Assembly (NCBI GenBank): GCA_003516705.1
Contig: DPCJ01000074.1
Location: 380 to 7,455 of the forward strand
Origin: Prolixibacteraceae bacterium
GTDB lineage: Bacteria; Bacteroidota; Bacteroidia; Bacteroidales; Prolixibacteraceae
Direction of reading: 5' to 3'
Length of the DNA: 7,076 nt
The translations under genes and the position numbers were made by a program. Within the stretch, counting starts at the first letter, position 1, and every line of letters begins with the position of its first letter. Positions 1 through 5,321 of the stretch are shown here, piece after piece. Below the pieces are notes generated by a model, which worked only from the letters and a program-made list of their open reading frames with translations, was not told the origin of the DNA and did not search any database.

Positions 1-584
1 CGGTTTTTACGCTGAATAGATTTCTGCATATCAATCTTTTTCAGTTTTTCCTTTAGCAACGCGATTTTATCCAATATTATCCGGCGGTCGGTTTCAATCT
101 GTGCTTCACCCGGGCCACGCATCCCAATCCCACCTCGTTGTCGTTCGAGGTGAGTCCACATGCGGGTTAAGCGGGGCAGTAAATATTGATACTGCGCCAG
201 TTCGACCTGAGTTTTGGCATGAGCAGTTTGTGCCCTTTTGGCAAAAATATCGAGAATCAGGTTGGTACGGTCGAGCACCTTACATTCGAGAGCGCGCTCT
301 ATGTTTCGCAATTGGGAGGGTGTTAATTCATCATCAAAAATAATAGTGTCAACCTCCATCATTTTCATGTAATCGCCAATTTCCTGAAGTTTCCCGCTAC
401 CTACAAAAGTTGCTGTATTCGGGTATTCGAGTTTTTGCATGAACTTTTTAAGTACGGTTGCTCCGGCAGTATCTGTCAGAAATTCAAGTTCATCAAGATA
501 TTCTCTGGCCTTTTTCTCATCCTGCGAGCCATTAATTAACCCAACCAGAACTGCTTTCTCAATATTTGGTGCTGTTTCAATCAT
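1..584 (-). CDS. hflX: GTPase HflX, N-terminal half (runs off the left edge)
   Basis: HflX is a ribosome-associated GTPase that, in studied bacteria, binds the 50S subunit and splits stalled or stress-inactivated 70S ribosomes in the cytosol. The 194 codons visible start at ATG 584-582 and stay open to the edge. They cover the HflX N-terminal domain (about residues 10-112) and the start of the middle helical domain. Family landmarks are FVGSGKLQEI (60-69), DELTPSQLRN (85-94), DRTNLILDIFAKRA (105-118), QVELAQYQYLLPRL (126-139) and the glycine-rich GGIGMRGPGE (151-160) followed by QIETDRR (162-168). The Walker A/G domain and C-terminus lie outside the window, so completeness cannot be judged. 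The start context is A-rich with no Shine-Dalgarno, normal for Bacteroidota. It lies 71 nt downstream of the first tonB gene on the same strand, separated by a terminator and with its own candidate promoter. Confidence 0.95.
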   Translation of the reverse strand, partial: MIETAPNIEKAVLVGLINGSQDEKKAREYLDELEFLTDTAGATVLKKFMQKLEYPNTATFVGSGKLQEIGDYMKMMEVDTIIFDDELTPSQLRNIERALECKVLDRTNLILDIFAKRAQTAHAKTQVELAQYQYLLPRLTRMWTHLERQRGGIGMRGPGEAQIETDRRIILDKIALLKEKLKKIDMQKSIQRKN

Positions 585-595
585 TTTTACAAGGT

Positions 596-632
596 AAAAT
601 AAAAACTCCCGACCCGTTTCCGGATCAGGAGT
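596..632 (-). terminator. Intrinsic terminator of the first tonB gene
   Basis: On the minus strand a 12-bp stem (632-621 with 616-605, two T-G wobbles, no mismatch) closes a GAAA tetraloop and is followed by TTTTATTTT. It starts 24 nt after the tonB stop codon and ends before hflX. The same hairpin, with one T-T mismatch, follows the second tonB copy. Confidence 0.85.
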
Positions 633-633
633 G

Positions 634-664
634 CAAAAATATCGTTTTTAATCGTTTACTGCAA
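634..664 (-). promoter_or_regulatory. Candidate hflX promoter (Bacteroidota type)
   Basis: On the minus strand TTG (664-662), 20 bases, then TATTTTTG (641-634) fits the Bacteroidota pattern TTG-N19-21-TAnnTTTG. The -33 element lies in the last codons of the upstream tonB gene. Transcription would start near 627, just inside the terminator hairpin, so new hflX transcripts would lack the first bases of its 5' arm. The equivalent place after the second tonB copy has lost both elements (TTA, and TATTCTTA), which fits a promoter needed only where hflX follows. Predicted by eye only. Confidence 0.45.
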
Positions 665-1342
665 CTGGAAATTAATTGGTACAGTGTACGAAACGTTTAC
701 TGGTTTACCACGTTGTTTACCTGGTTTCCATTTCGGAAGAGTATTTACCACACGAAGCGCTTCTTTATCGAGTGATGCATCAACACCACGGGCAATTGTG
801 GCATTGCTTACCGAACCATCTTTTCCAACCACAAATGTTACATAAACCTTACCCTGAATACCATTTTCCTGAGCAATAACCGGGTATTTGATTGCGTTGC
901 CAATAAAAGCACGGAGTGCCATTTCACCACCTGGGAATTCAGGCATGTCTTCAACGATGAAGAAAACTTCTGCAGTTTCTTCTTCTTCTTCTTCTTTGGC
1001 AGCAACTACAGGTGCAACATCAATCAATGTTTTATCGTCGGCTTCTGAGTCTTCAATTTCGAGTTCATCGTCAATTTTAACATCATCGTCAACAATATTC
1101 AGCACTTCAACCACTTTCGGAGGTGGAGGTGGCGGAGGTTTTACTTCCATTTCACGGGTTATCGGAATGATTTCTTCTTCAACAGCCACGGCAGTAAGGC
1201 TTCCCAATGAGCTTGCCTTATCCGGCTTTGAAGTCCACTCGAAACCCACAAGCACTATTCCAAGTGCCAATACAAGCCCAACCATGAAATACAATTGTTT
1301 TTTGTTTTCAAGATCTGCTTTTGGTGTTTTCTTCAATTCCAT
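656..1342 (-). CDS. tonB: TonB family energy transducer, copy 1
   Basis: TonB proteins couple the ExbB/ExbD proton-driven motor of the inner membrane to TonB-dependent outer-membrane receptors (SusC-like and others) by spanning the periplasm. This 228-residue protein has a short cytoplasmic start, one membrane anchor (about 17-35) and an extended linker. The linker holds seven consecutive prolines (69-75) and a very acidic stretch (about 85-124), including a Glu run at 117-122. It is followed by the EFPGGE module (135-140), then a TonB C-terminal domain (about 150-228) with YP (153-154), GKVYVTFVV (164-172), DGSV (175-178) and PKWKPG (203-208). The start at MELKKT matches the family and the neighbouring paralogue. 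It is shorter than many TonBs with M56 or other N-terminal domains; this single-anchor form is common in Bacteroidales. No exbB or exbD is adjacent, so the motor partner must be elsewhere. It is one of a tandem pair. Confidence 0.92.
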   Translation of the reverse strand: MELKKTPKADLENKKQLYFMVGLVLALGIVLVGFEWTSKPDKASSLGSLTAVAVEEEIIPITREMEVKPPPPPPPKVVEVLNIVDDDVKIDDELEIEDSEADDKTLIDVAPVVAAKEEEEEETAEVFFIVEDMPEFPGGEMALRAFIGNAIKYPVIAQENGIQGKVYVTFVVGKDGSVSNATIARGVDASLDKEALRVVNTLPKWKPGKQRGKPVNVSYTVPINFQLQ

Positions 1343-1436
1343 TTTTTTGATCTTTTTTATAGTTTTTGTTTCGATTTTTTACCCTTAAAAACGGGGTCTA
1401 AAGATAAAAAATAAATGTAAAAATCAAACCTATTTC

Positions 1437-1555
1437 AATTTGATTTCAAAAACAGAGCTAAACTCTTTTTGATCAGAGTCTTTTTAGTTCATATTCAGAG
1501 AACGTCGGCCGTTGAAACGTTTCATGCCGATTTTTACAAAAACTTTACCAAACTT
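1437..1555 (-). promoter_or_regulatory. Conserved leader block of tonB copy 1
   Basis: This 119-nt stretch aligns without gaps to 2494-2612 upstream of the second tonB, with about 107 identical bases counted by hand. It contains the perfect 12-bp palindrome TGAAACGTTTCA (1513-1524) next to CGGCCG (1506-1511). It also has a small hairpin region with three CTCT/AGAG segments (1454-1478) and a short reading frame starting with MKRFNGR. It ends 94 nt before the tonB start. A promoter-like element sits at its upstream edge. Conservation above that of the neighbouring coding linker suggests a regulatory role, either an operator or an RNA leader, but recent duplication or gene conversion could also explain it. 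Confidence 0.55.
1484..1525 (-). CDS. Possible 13-codon leader peptide upstream of tonB copy 1
   Basis: An ATG at 1525 opens a 13-codon frame, MKRFNGRRSLNMN, ending at TAA in the conserved tonB leader. The copy 2 leader has the same start and MKRFNGR.SLN, then continues to 33 residues. Two of the base changes between the copies in this stretch are synonymous (CGA/CGT and CTG/TTG). The start has an A-rich upstream context like other genes here. The start and first codons overlap the palindrome TGAAACGTTTCA, so conservation could be for the DNA site and not for a peptide. No homologue is recognised. Confidence 0.2.
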   Translation of the reverse strand: MKRFNGRRSLNMN

Positions 1556-1579
1556 GTTTCTAACAGGATTTGATTTCAA
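1549..1579 (-). promoter_or_regulatory. Candidate promoter of tonB copy 1
   Basis: On the minus strand TTG (1579-1577), 20 bases, then CAAGTTTG (1556-1549), one base from TAnnTTTG. The spacing is right and the -7 box overlaps the upstream edge of the conserved leader block, so the block would be almost entirely transcribed as a leader of about 200 nt. A second exact box, TAGGTTTG at 1432-1425, lies nearer the gene but has only a TTTG 14 bases upstream. Confidence 0.35.
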
Positions 1580-1665
1580 TTTTTATTCTACTTCTACCAT
1601 ATTTTTTGTATTTCGAAACTGGATTGATGATTTTCTATCAAAACTATTGATTGATAAAACACCAG
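1556..1665. other. AT-rich spacer between the two duplication units
   Basis: About 110 bases separate the end of the copy 1 leader block from the terminator of copy 2. They have no counterpart in the other copy. Apart from the candidate -33 element at 1577-1579 and an exact TAnnTTTG box on the minus strand (TAGTTTTG, 1646-1639) without a clear -33 partner, I see no gene or repeat in them. Confidence 0.5.
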
Positions 1666-1700
1666 AAAAAAAAACTCCAGACCCGTTTCCGGATCAGGAG
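1666..1700 (-). terminator. Intrinsic terminator of the second tonB gene
   Basis: On the minus strand an 11-bp stem (1700-1690 with 1685-1675) with one T-T mismatch and a GAAA loop is followed by nine T residues. It is the duplicated version of the hairpin at 605-632; its T tract is longer and uninterrupted. It should separate transcription of the two tonB genes. Confidence 0.85.
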
Positions 1701-1724
1701 CGTAAGAATATCTTTTCTAACCAT

Positions 1725-2411
1725 TTACTGTAACACGAAGTTAATTGGCACAGTGTACGAAACGTTTACCGGTTTACCTCGTTGTTTTCCCGGGTTCCAT
1801 TTCGGCAGCGTGTTTACCACGCGAAGTGCTTCTTTATCAAGCGATGCATCAACACCCCGGGCAATAACTGCATTTTTTACCGAACCATCTTTTCCCACAA
1901 CAAAGGTTACATAAACCTTACCCTGTATTCCGTTCTCCTGCGCAATTACAGGATACTTAATTGCATTGGCAATAAATGCCCTCAACGCCAATTCACCTCC
2001 GGGGAATTCCGGATCGTCCTCAACAATTATGAAAACTTTGTCGGCATCTTCCTCTTCTTCATCATTTGCTGTTACAATCGGAGTTACATCAATCAAGGTC
2101 TTTTCGTCGGCACCAGCGTCGTCAATTTCGATTTCTCCGTCAATTTTAACATCATCTTCAAAAATATTCAGAAATTCTATCACTTTTGGAGAAGGCGGTG
2201 TAGGTGGTTTCACTTCCATCTCGCGGATTAACAGAGTGATTTCTTCTTCAACTGCCACTGTAACAATGTTTCCTAAAGAGCCTGCTTTATTTTGTTTTGT
2301 AGTCCACTCGAAACTCACAAGCACAACTCCCAACGCCAATACAAGCCCAATCATGAAATACATTTGTTTTTTGTTTTCAAGATCTGCCTTTTGTGTTTTC
2401 TTTAATTCCAT
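1725..2411 (-). CDS. tonB: TonB family energy transducer, copy 2
   Basis: This is a paralogue of the neighbouring tonB and, from the MELKKT start chosen here, is also exactly 228 residues. In-frame ATGs at 2423 and 2456 would add 4 or 15 residues, but copy 1 has no matching ATG (it reads AAGATC), so 2411 is preferred. The architecture is the same: anchor about 17-35, linker, EFPGGE (135-140), TonB C-terminal domain about 150-228. The proline run is broken to PPTPPSP (69-75) and the acidic linker is changed at many places. The C-terminal 78 residues differ from copy 1 at only four positions (S179K, T182V, K206N, Q226V). It may couple the same receptors to ExbB/ExbD with different linker properties or under different control. 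It has its own terminator and leader, and is divergent from the propeller gene to its right. Confidence 0.92.
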   Translation of the reverse strand: MELKKTQKADLENKKQMYFMIGLVLALGVVLVSFEWTTKQNKAGSLGNIVTVAVEEEITLLIREMEVKPPTPPSPKVIEFLNIFEDDVKIDGEIEIDDAGADEKTLIDVTPIVTANDEEEEDADKVFIIVEDDPEFPGGELALRAFIANAIKYPVIAQENGIQGKVYVTFVVGKDGSVKNAVIARGVDASLDKEALRVVNTLPKWNPGKQRGKPVNVSYTVPINFVLQ

Positions 2412-2448
2412 TTTTTTGATCATTAAATAGTTTTCGTTGCGATTTTTT

Positions 2449-2467
2449 ACCCTCAAAAAAAGAGGGT
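2449..2467 (-). other. Small hairpin in the 5' leader of tonB copy 2
   Basis: ACCCTC and GAGGGT (6 bp) close a seven-T loop on the minus strand, 38 nt before the tonB start. In copy 1 the matching place reads ACCCC...AGGGT and pairs poorly, so the hairpin is not conserved between copies. The stretch after it, GGGTAAAAAATCG, is shared by both. It has no T tract directly behind it, so it is not a terminator. Confidence 0.35.
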
Positions 2468-2493
2468 TGAAAAGTGAAATTCAAATCGGTAAG

Positions 2494-2612
2494 AATTTGA
2501 TTTCAAAAACAGAGTTAAACTCTTTTTGATCAGAGCTTTTTTTGATCGAATTCAAAGAACAACGGCCGTTGAAACGTTTCATTTCGATTTTTACAAAAAC
2601 TTTACCAAACTT
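2494..2612 (-). promoter_or_regulatory. Conserved leader block of tonB copy 2
   Basis: Ungapped partner of 1437-1555. It holds the palindrome TGAAACGTTTCA (2570-2581) directly beside a second perfect palindrome AACGGCCGTT (2561-2570), and the same CTCT/AGAG/CTCT hairpin segments. The block ends 82 nt before the chosen tonB start. An in-frame ATG at 2582 opens a 33-codon frame beginning MKRFNGRCSLN and ending at 2481. Confidence 0.55.
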
Positions 2613-2633
2613 ATCTTCGTCTGTCGTAACAAA
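2606..2633 (-). promoter_or_regulatory. Candidate promoter of tonB copy 2
   Basis: On the minus strand TAAGTTTG (2613-2606) matches TAnnTTTG exactly, with TTTG (2633-2630) 16 bases upstream, which is shorter than the usual 19-21. It sits at the same edge of the leader block as the candidate in copy 1. It would give a leader of about 190 nt. Confidence 0.35.
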
Positions 2634-2678
2634 CAGGAAATGGTATATTTTTATCCCTGTCAAAAAAAAACCTGAATA

Positions 2679-3914
2679 ATGAAAAAACTACTGACCATCA
2701 TCGCAATGATACTCCTTGTATCACAGTTTTCCGAAATATTTTCGCAAACCGTTTACCAGTGGCGCGGACCCAACCGCGATGGTAAATACAACGAAACCAA
2801 GCTACTCAGCCAGTGGCCCGAAAATGGTCCGCAATTGTTGTGGTCAACCGAAACACTGGGCGACGGGTACGCTGCGCCGGTGGTTACTACCGACAAACTT
2901 TTTATTAATGGCATGGAGAATGGAACCAGTTATCTTTTCTGTTTCGACCTGAAAGGAAAATTGCTTTGGAAATCGCCCAATGGCAAAGAGTTTACTGGCG
3001 ATGGTTACTCGGCCAATTTCCCCGGGGCACGCCCCTCTCCAACAGTTGTTGGCGACAAAGTTTATACTTCATCAGGTCTCGGACGGATGGCCTGTTTTGA
3101 TGCTGCCACCGGAAAAGAAATTTGGAAACTTGACATGTTGAGCGACTTTGATGGTTTTCTGAACCAGTTTGGCTACGCCGAATCGTTTGTTACCGACGAA
3201 AATCTACTGTACTGTTTCCCGGGTGGAAAAACCAACAACATTGTGGCGCTCGATCGCCTCACCGGCAAAACCGCTTGGACAAGCAAAGCGCTGAGCGATA
3301 CCACACATTTCTGCTCACCTATTCTTGTTCATCACAATTCACTTAAAATGCTGATTTCGGTGTCGCGACACTGGGTTTTTGCAGTGAATGCCAAAAACGG
3401 CGAATTGCTATGGAAATACCCTATTGCATTTAAATACGATGGCGACCACGCCAACACCCCGGTTTACGAAGCGCCTTATCTGTATTGGGTTACCGGCGAC
3501 GAAAACAGTTGCGGCGCAGTAAAACTCGAAATTACGCCCGACGGAAAAAGCGTGAGGGAGGTTTGGACTAACCCGCCGGTACGCAACAGCATGGGCGGAC
3601 TGATTGTACTAAACGGAAAACTTTACACCACCACCGAAAACAAAAACCTGAACGTGCTTGACCCTGCCAACGGAACAGTCAGCGAAAAAATCAAATCGCC
3701 CTACGGGCAAATTATTTTTGCCGACAATAAATTTATCGTTTATGGCAACAACGGCGATGTAAGTCTTTTTAACCTCACGGGTGGTAAACTCACCCCCGGC
3801 GGTTCGTTTAAAATTACCCTGGGCAACAAGGAACATTTTGCCCATCCCGTTATTGCCAACGGTGTTTTGTACATCAGGCACGGCGAGGTGCTGATGGCGT
3901 TTAAAGTGAAATAG
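2679..3914 (+). CDS. Exported PQQ-like beta-propeller repeat protein
   Basis: A 411-residue protein with a clear signal peptide (about 1-22, cleavage before QTVYQ) followed by WRGPNRDG (28-35), a frequent opening of exported PQQ-type propeller proteins. Blade-like repeats with an aromatic-D..G...W pattern appear at 85-97 (FCFDLKGKLLW), 136-149 (MACFDAATGKEIW), 188-200 (VALDRLTGKTAW), 233-245 (VFAVNAKNGELLW) and, more weakly, 324-333 (LNVLDPANG). This fits the PQQ_2 family, most likely a periplasmic or surface propeller. These repeats often occur without bound PQQ, and I see no cytochrome CXXCH motif or known dehydrogenase residues, so a catalytic role is not claimed. It is divergent from tonB copy 2, and its promoter is unclear: TATATTTT at 2644-2651 is one base from the Bacteroidota -7 box but has only CTG as a -33. 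It has no Shine-Dalgarno; the start follows an A-rich stretch. Confidence 0.88.
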   Translation: MKKLLTIIAMILLVSQFSEIFSQTVYQWRGPNRDGKYNETKLLSQWPENGPQLLWSTETLGDGYAAPVVTTDKLFINGMENGTSYLFCFDLKGKLLWKSPNGKEFTGDGYSANFPGARPSPTVVGDKVYTSSGLGRMACFDAATGKEIWKLDMLSDFDGFLNQFGYAESFVTDENLLYCFPGGKTNNIVALDRLTGKTAWTSKALSDTTHFCSPILVHHNSLKMLISVSRHWVFAVNAKNGELLWKYPIAFKYDGDHANTPVYEAPYLYWVTGDENSCGAVKLEITPDGKSVREVWTNPPVRNSMGGLIVLNGKLYTTTENKNLNVLDPANGTVSEKIKSPYGQIIFADNKFIVYGNNGDVSLFNLTGGKLTPGGSFKITLGNKEHFAHPVIANGVLYIRHGEVLMAFKVK

Positions 3915-3974
3915 AAACTTCGGAACCGGGCAACCAACTGATACTTGTCCCGATGTGACAGGATATTTTACAAT

Positions 3975-4051
3975 ACAGAGAGATATTCAGACAAATAAAA
4001 GGCCGAAAGCAGTTTACACTTCCGGCCTGTCTCATTCTTCTCTCTGTTTTT
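3975..4051 (+). terminator. Nested hairpin terminator region after the propeller gene
   Basis: ACAGAGAGA (3975-3983) pairs perfectly with TCTCTCTGT (4039-4047) and is followed by TTTT in the plus direction. The stem encloses the inner hairpin at 4000-4028. Together they form a nested cruciform-like element between converging genes. The outer stem has a large loop, so it is a weaker terminator than the inner one and may act only when the inner hairpin is folded. Confidence 0.4.
3991..4028 (-). terminator. Intrinsic terminator of the small Spy-like gene
   Basis: On the minus strand AGGCCGGAAG and CTTTCGGCCT form a 10-bp stem with one C-A mismatch and a 9-nt loop, followed directly by TTTATTTG. 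It begins 35 nt after the stop codon of the gene at 4064-4423. In the plus direction the same hairpin has no T tract. Confidence 0.75.
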
Positions 4052-4063
4052 AACAGCAGGGAA

Positions 4064-4423
4064 TCAATATCCCCATTCTTCCATTAATGCCTTTACTTCG
4101 GCAAGATGTGCATTGCGCAAATCAACCATTTGCTGGCGGATAACCAGTTTATCGGCCCATACGACAGTGCTCCTCATTGCTGAACGCAATTCAGCCATTT
4201 CGGCCTGAAAAACTACATACAAATCATTCAGAATTGTTTTCTGATCATCTGTTAACTGAACAGTGGTACAAGTTGCAGGACTTCCCACAACAACAGGAGT
4301 AGTAATAGGAGTAGTAGTTCTGCGCAAGCATGAACCTCCACGCCCGATTTGTGCACTTAAACTTAAATTTCCAACGATTACAAACAAGGCGATGATTGCC
4401 ATTTTAACACCAATTGTTTTCAT
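4064..4423 (-). CDS. Small exported Spy/CpxP-like (LTxxQ) protein
   Basis: A 119-residue protein with a signal peptide (1-24, cleavage after LSLSA). A low-complexity Thr/Pro/Val segment (36-50) follows, then a helical region opening with LTDDQ (57-61) and continuing to the C-terminus. The Met/Arg/Glu-rich helices with RQQMVDLRNAHLAEVKALMEE (96-116) resemble the periplasmic Spy/CpxP family, which in studied bacteria includes chaperones and metal- or envelope-stress sensors. Only one LTxxQ motif is evident, where the family usually has two. Two cysteines (32, 52) remain after cleavage and could form a disulphide; neither is a lipobox cysteine. No Shine-Dalgarno; A/T-rich start. It ends convergent with the propeller gene. 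Function is inferred from fold class only. Confidence 0.65.
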   Translation of the reverse strand: MKTIGVKMAIIALFVIVGNLSLSAQIGRGGSCLRRTTTPITTPVVVGSPATCTTVQLTDDQKTILNDLYVVFQAEMAELRSAMRSTVVWADKLVIRQQMVDLRNAHLAEVKALMEEWGY

Positions 4424-4807
4424 AACTTAAAAATTTTAATGATTAAATAAATCTTGTTTTTATCATCAGACACAGCAACGCCAAAAAACCTGTGCACGGC
4501 AATTAATTTTTTTTTTAAACGTCGGGGACCGAACTATTTCTCCGGGAGCCAACCGGATTCTTAATTTTGATTCAATACGAACGGTAGCGTTTTTGCAATC
4601 AATTGCCCGGAGGTTGTCCGTCAGTTGACGAATCCCTCTCTCACCATTGGCAGACGCATTTATAGCGCTAAAAAACAATCCATTACTCTGGAATTATTAT
4701 AAATGCCGCGTTTTCTGAATCCGGTACGGGTTCAATTTTAGTAGCCGCTGGCCCACACACAACCACCCCACCCTGTTATTTGAAATACCGGCAATTAAAA
4801 CGGGGGC
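4424..4807. other. Intergenic stretch without a credible gene
   Basis: Between the two Spy-like genes I see no conserved gene. A 70-codon minus-strand frame (4466-4678) has no recognisable family, signal peptide or favoured start, and contains homopolymer runs, so I do not call it. The stretch is more GC-rich and irregular than the usual AT-rich intergenic DNA here. It has short CA-rich (4754-4762) and A/T homopolymer (4505-4516) tracts. It must also contain the promoter of the 4064-4423 gene, for which I find no good TAnnTTTG box. It may be a decayed gene or an unrecognised RNA. Confidence 0.4.
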
Positions 4808-4849
4808 AAAAAAAAATCGTATTCAGCCTTTCAGCCAAATACGATTTTT
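4808..4849 (-). terminator. Terminator of the Spy-like lipoprotein gene
   Basis: A perfect 12-bp inverted repeat, AAAAATCGTATT (4812-4823) with AATACGATTTTT (4838-4849), closes a 14-nt loop. On the minus strand it is followed by a T run (9 T from 4816 to 4808, partly within the stem), 25 nt after the stop codon at 4875. With T residues on the plus side as well it could act in both directions. Confidence 0.8.
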
Positions 4850-4874
4850 GATGTAACAATCCTATTTAAGGAAA

Positions 4875-5321
4875 TTAGTTTTGCGGGCCGCCAAATCCGC
4901 CGCCCTGGCGCATTCTTTCGCGGCGTTCCTGTTGAATTTGTTCATATTTTGCAAACTGTTCTTCAGTAAGAACGGCTTTAATTTTTGCTGTTTGTTCATC
5001 ACGCATCTGCTGCATTTTTTCGCGCATGGCTTCACGGTCGCCACCATCCTGCATGCCTTCGCGGGCAGTGCGCATGGTTTCAAAACCGGCCACAATAATT
5101 TCGCGTACCTGTTTTTCCTGGTCATCCGAAAGTTCGAGGCTTTCTTTTAACTCTTCCATCTGGCGATCGACAAATGCAGCCGGATCAAAATTTCCGCCAC
5201 CCATGCCGCCACCTGCAGGTGACATCTGCTGTTGTTCCTGTTGGTTATTTTGCTGTAGTTTGTTACAACTCACCGAAAAGACCACTACAATGGCCATTAC
5301 TAAATAACTGATTCTTTTCAT
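4875..5321 (-). CDS. Spy/CpxP-like (LTxxQ) lipoprotein
   Basis: A 148-residue protein with a lipoprotein-type signal (1-18) ending FSVSC, so Cys19 is the likely lipidated residue. The -3 serine is looser than the strict lipobox, as is common in Bacteroidota. A Gln/Asn-rich tether (21-32) and a Gly/Met patch (36-43) lead into a helical Met-, Gln- and Arg-rich domain. The domain carries two family motifs, LSDDQ (64-68) and LTEEQ (118-122), about 54 residues apart as in Spy/CpxP proteins. The tail GGGFGGPQN (140-148) is likely disordered. The expected location is the periplasmic face of a membrane. The likely role, by family only, is envelope stress, metal binding or chaperoning. A weak -7-like box, CATATTTG (5363-5356, minus), lies 35 nt upstream. 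The gene follows yqhA by 107 nt on the same strand with no clear terminator between, so read-through is possible. Confidence 0.8.
   Translation of the reverse strand: MKRISYLVMAIVVVFSVSCNKLQQNNQQEQQQMSPAGGGMGGGNFDPAAFVDRQMEELKESLELSDDQEKQVREIIVAGFETMRTAREGMQDGGDREAMREKMQQMRDEQTAKIKAVLTEEQFAKYEQIQQERRERMRQGGGFGGPQN

Larger units (their letters stand above)
596..1555 (-). repeat. Tandem duplication unit 1 (tonB, terminator, leader)
   Basis: The homologous unit runs from the GAAA-loop terminator through the tonB gene and its leader to the edge of the 119-nt conserved block. It matches 1666-2612 in the same orientation. The repeat is diverged, not identical, so the duplication is not recent; differences concentrate in the N-terminal two thirds of the coding region and in the stretch just before the start codon. 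Confidence 0.85.
1666..2612 (-). repeat. Tandem duplication unit 2 (tonB, terminator, leader)
   Basis: Second unit of the direct tandem duplication, partner of 596-1555. The equivalent of the hflX promoter is not kept in this unit, while terminator, coding region and leader are. Confidence 0.85.

Noticed and set aside
888..1388. Plus-strand 166-codon frame rich in Ser and Gly
   Set aside because: It is the antisense shadow of the Glu- and Pro-rich linker of tonB copy 1; the matching plus-strand frame over copy 2 is the same artefact.
2481..2663. 60-codon minus-strand frame upstream of tonB copy 2 as a full gene
   Set aside because: The part beyond the shared block is not present in copy 1, and copy 1 has a stop after 13 codons. 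Only the short MKRFNGR frame is shared, and it is reported with low confidence.
4610..4655. tRNA-like 3' end (GACGAATCCC then CTCTCACCA)
   Set aside because: No matching 5' acceptor arm, D arm or anticodon arm can be placed at the right distance on the plus strand.
4466..4678. 70-codon minus-strand frame
   Set aside because: No recognisable family, no signal peptide, homopolymer tracts inside it, and no supporting context; described only as part of the intergenic stretch.
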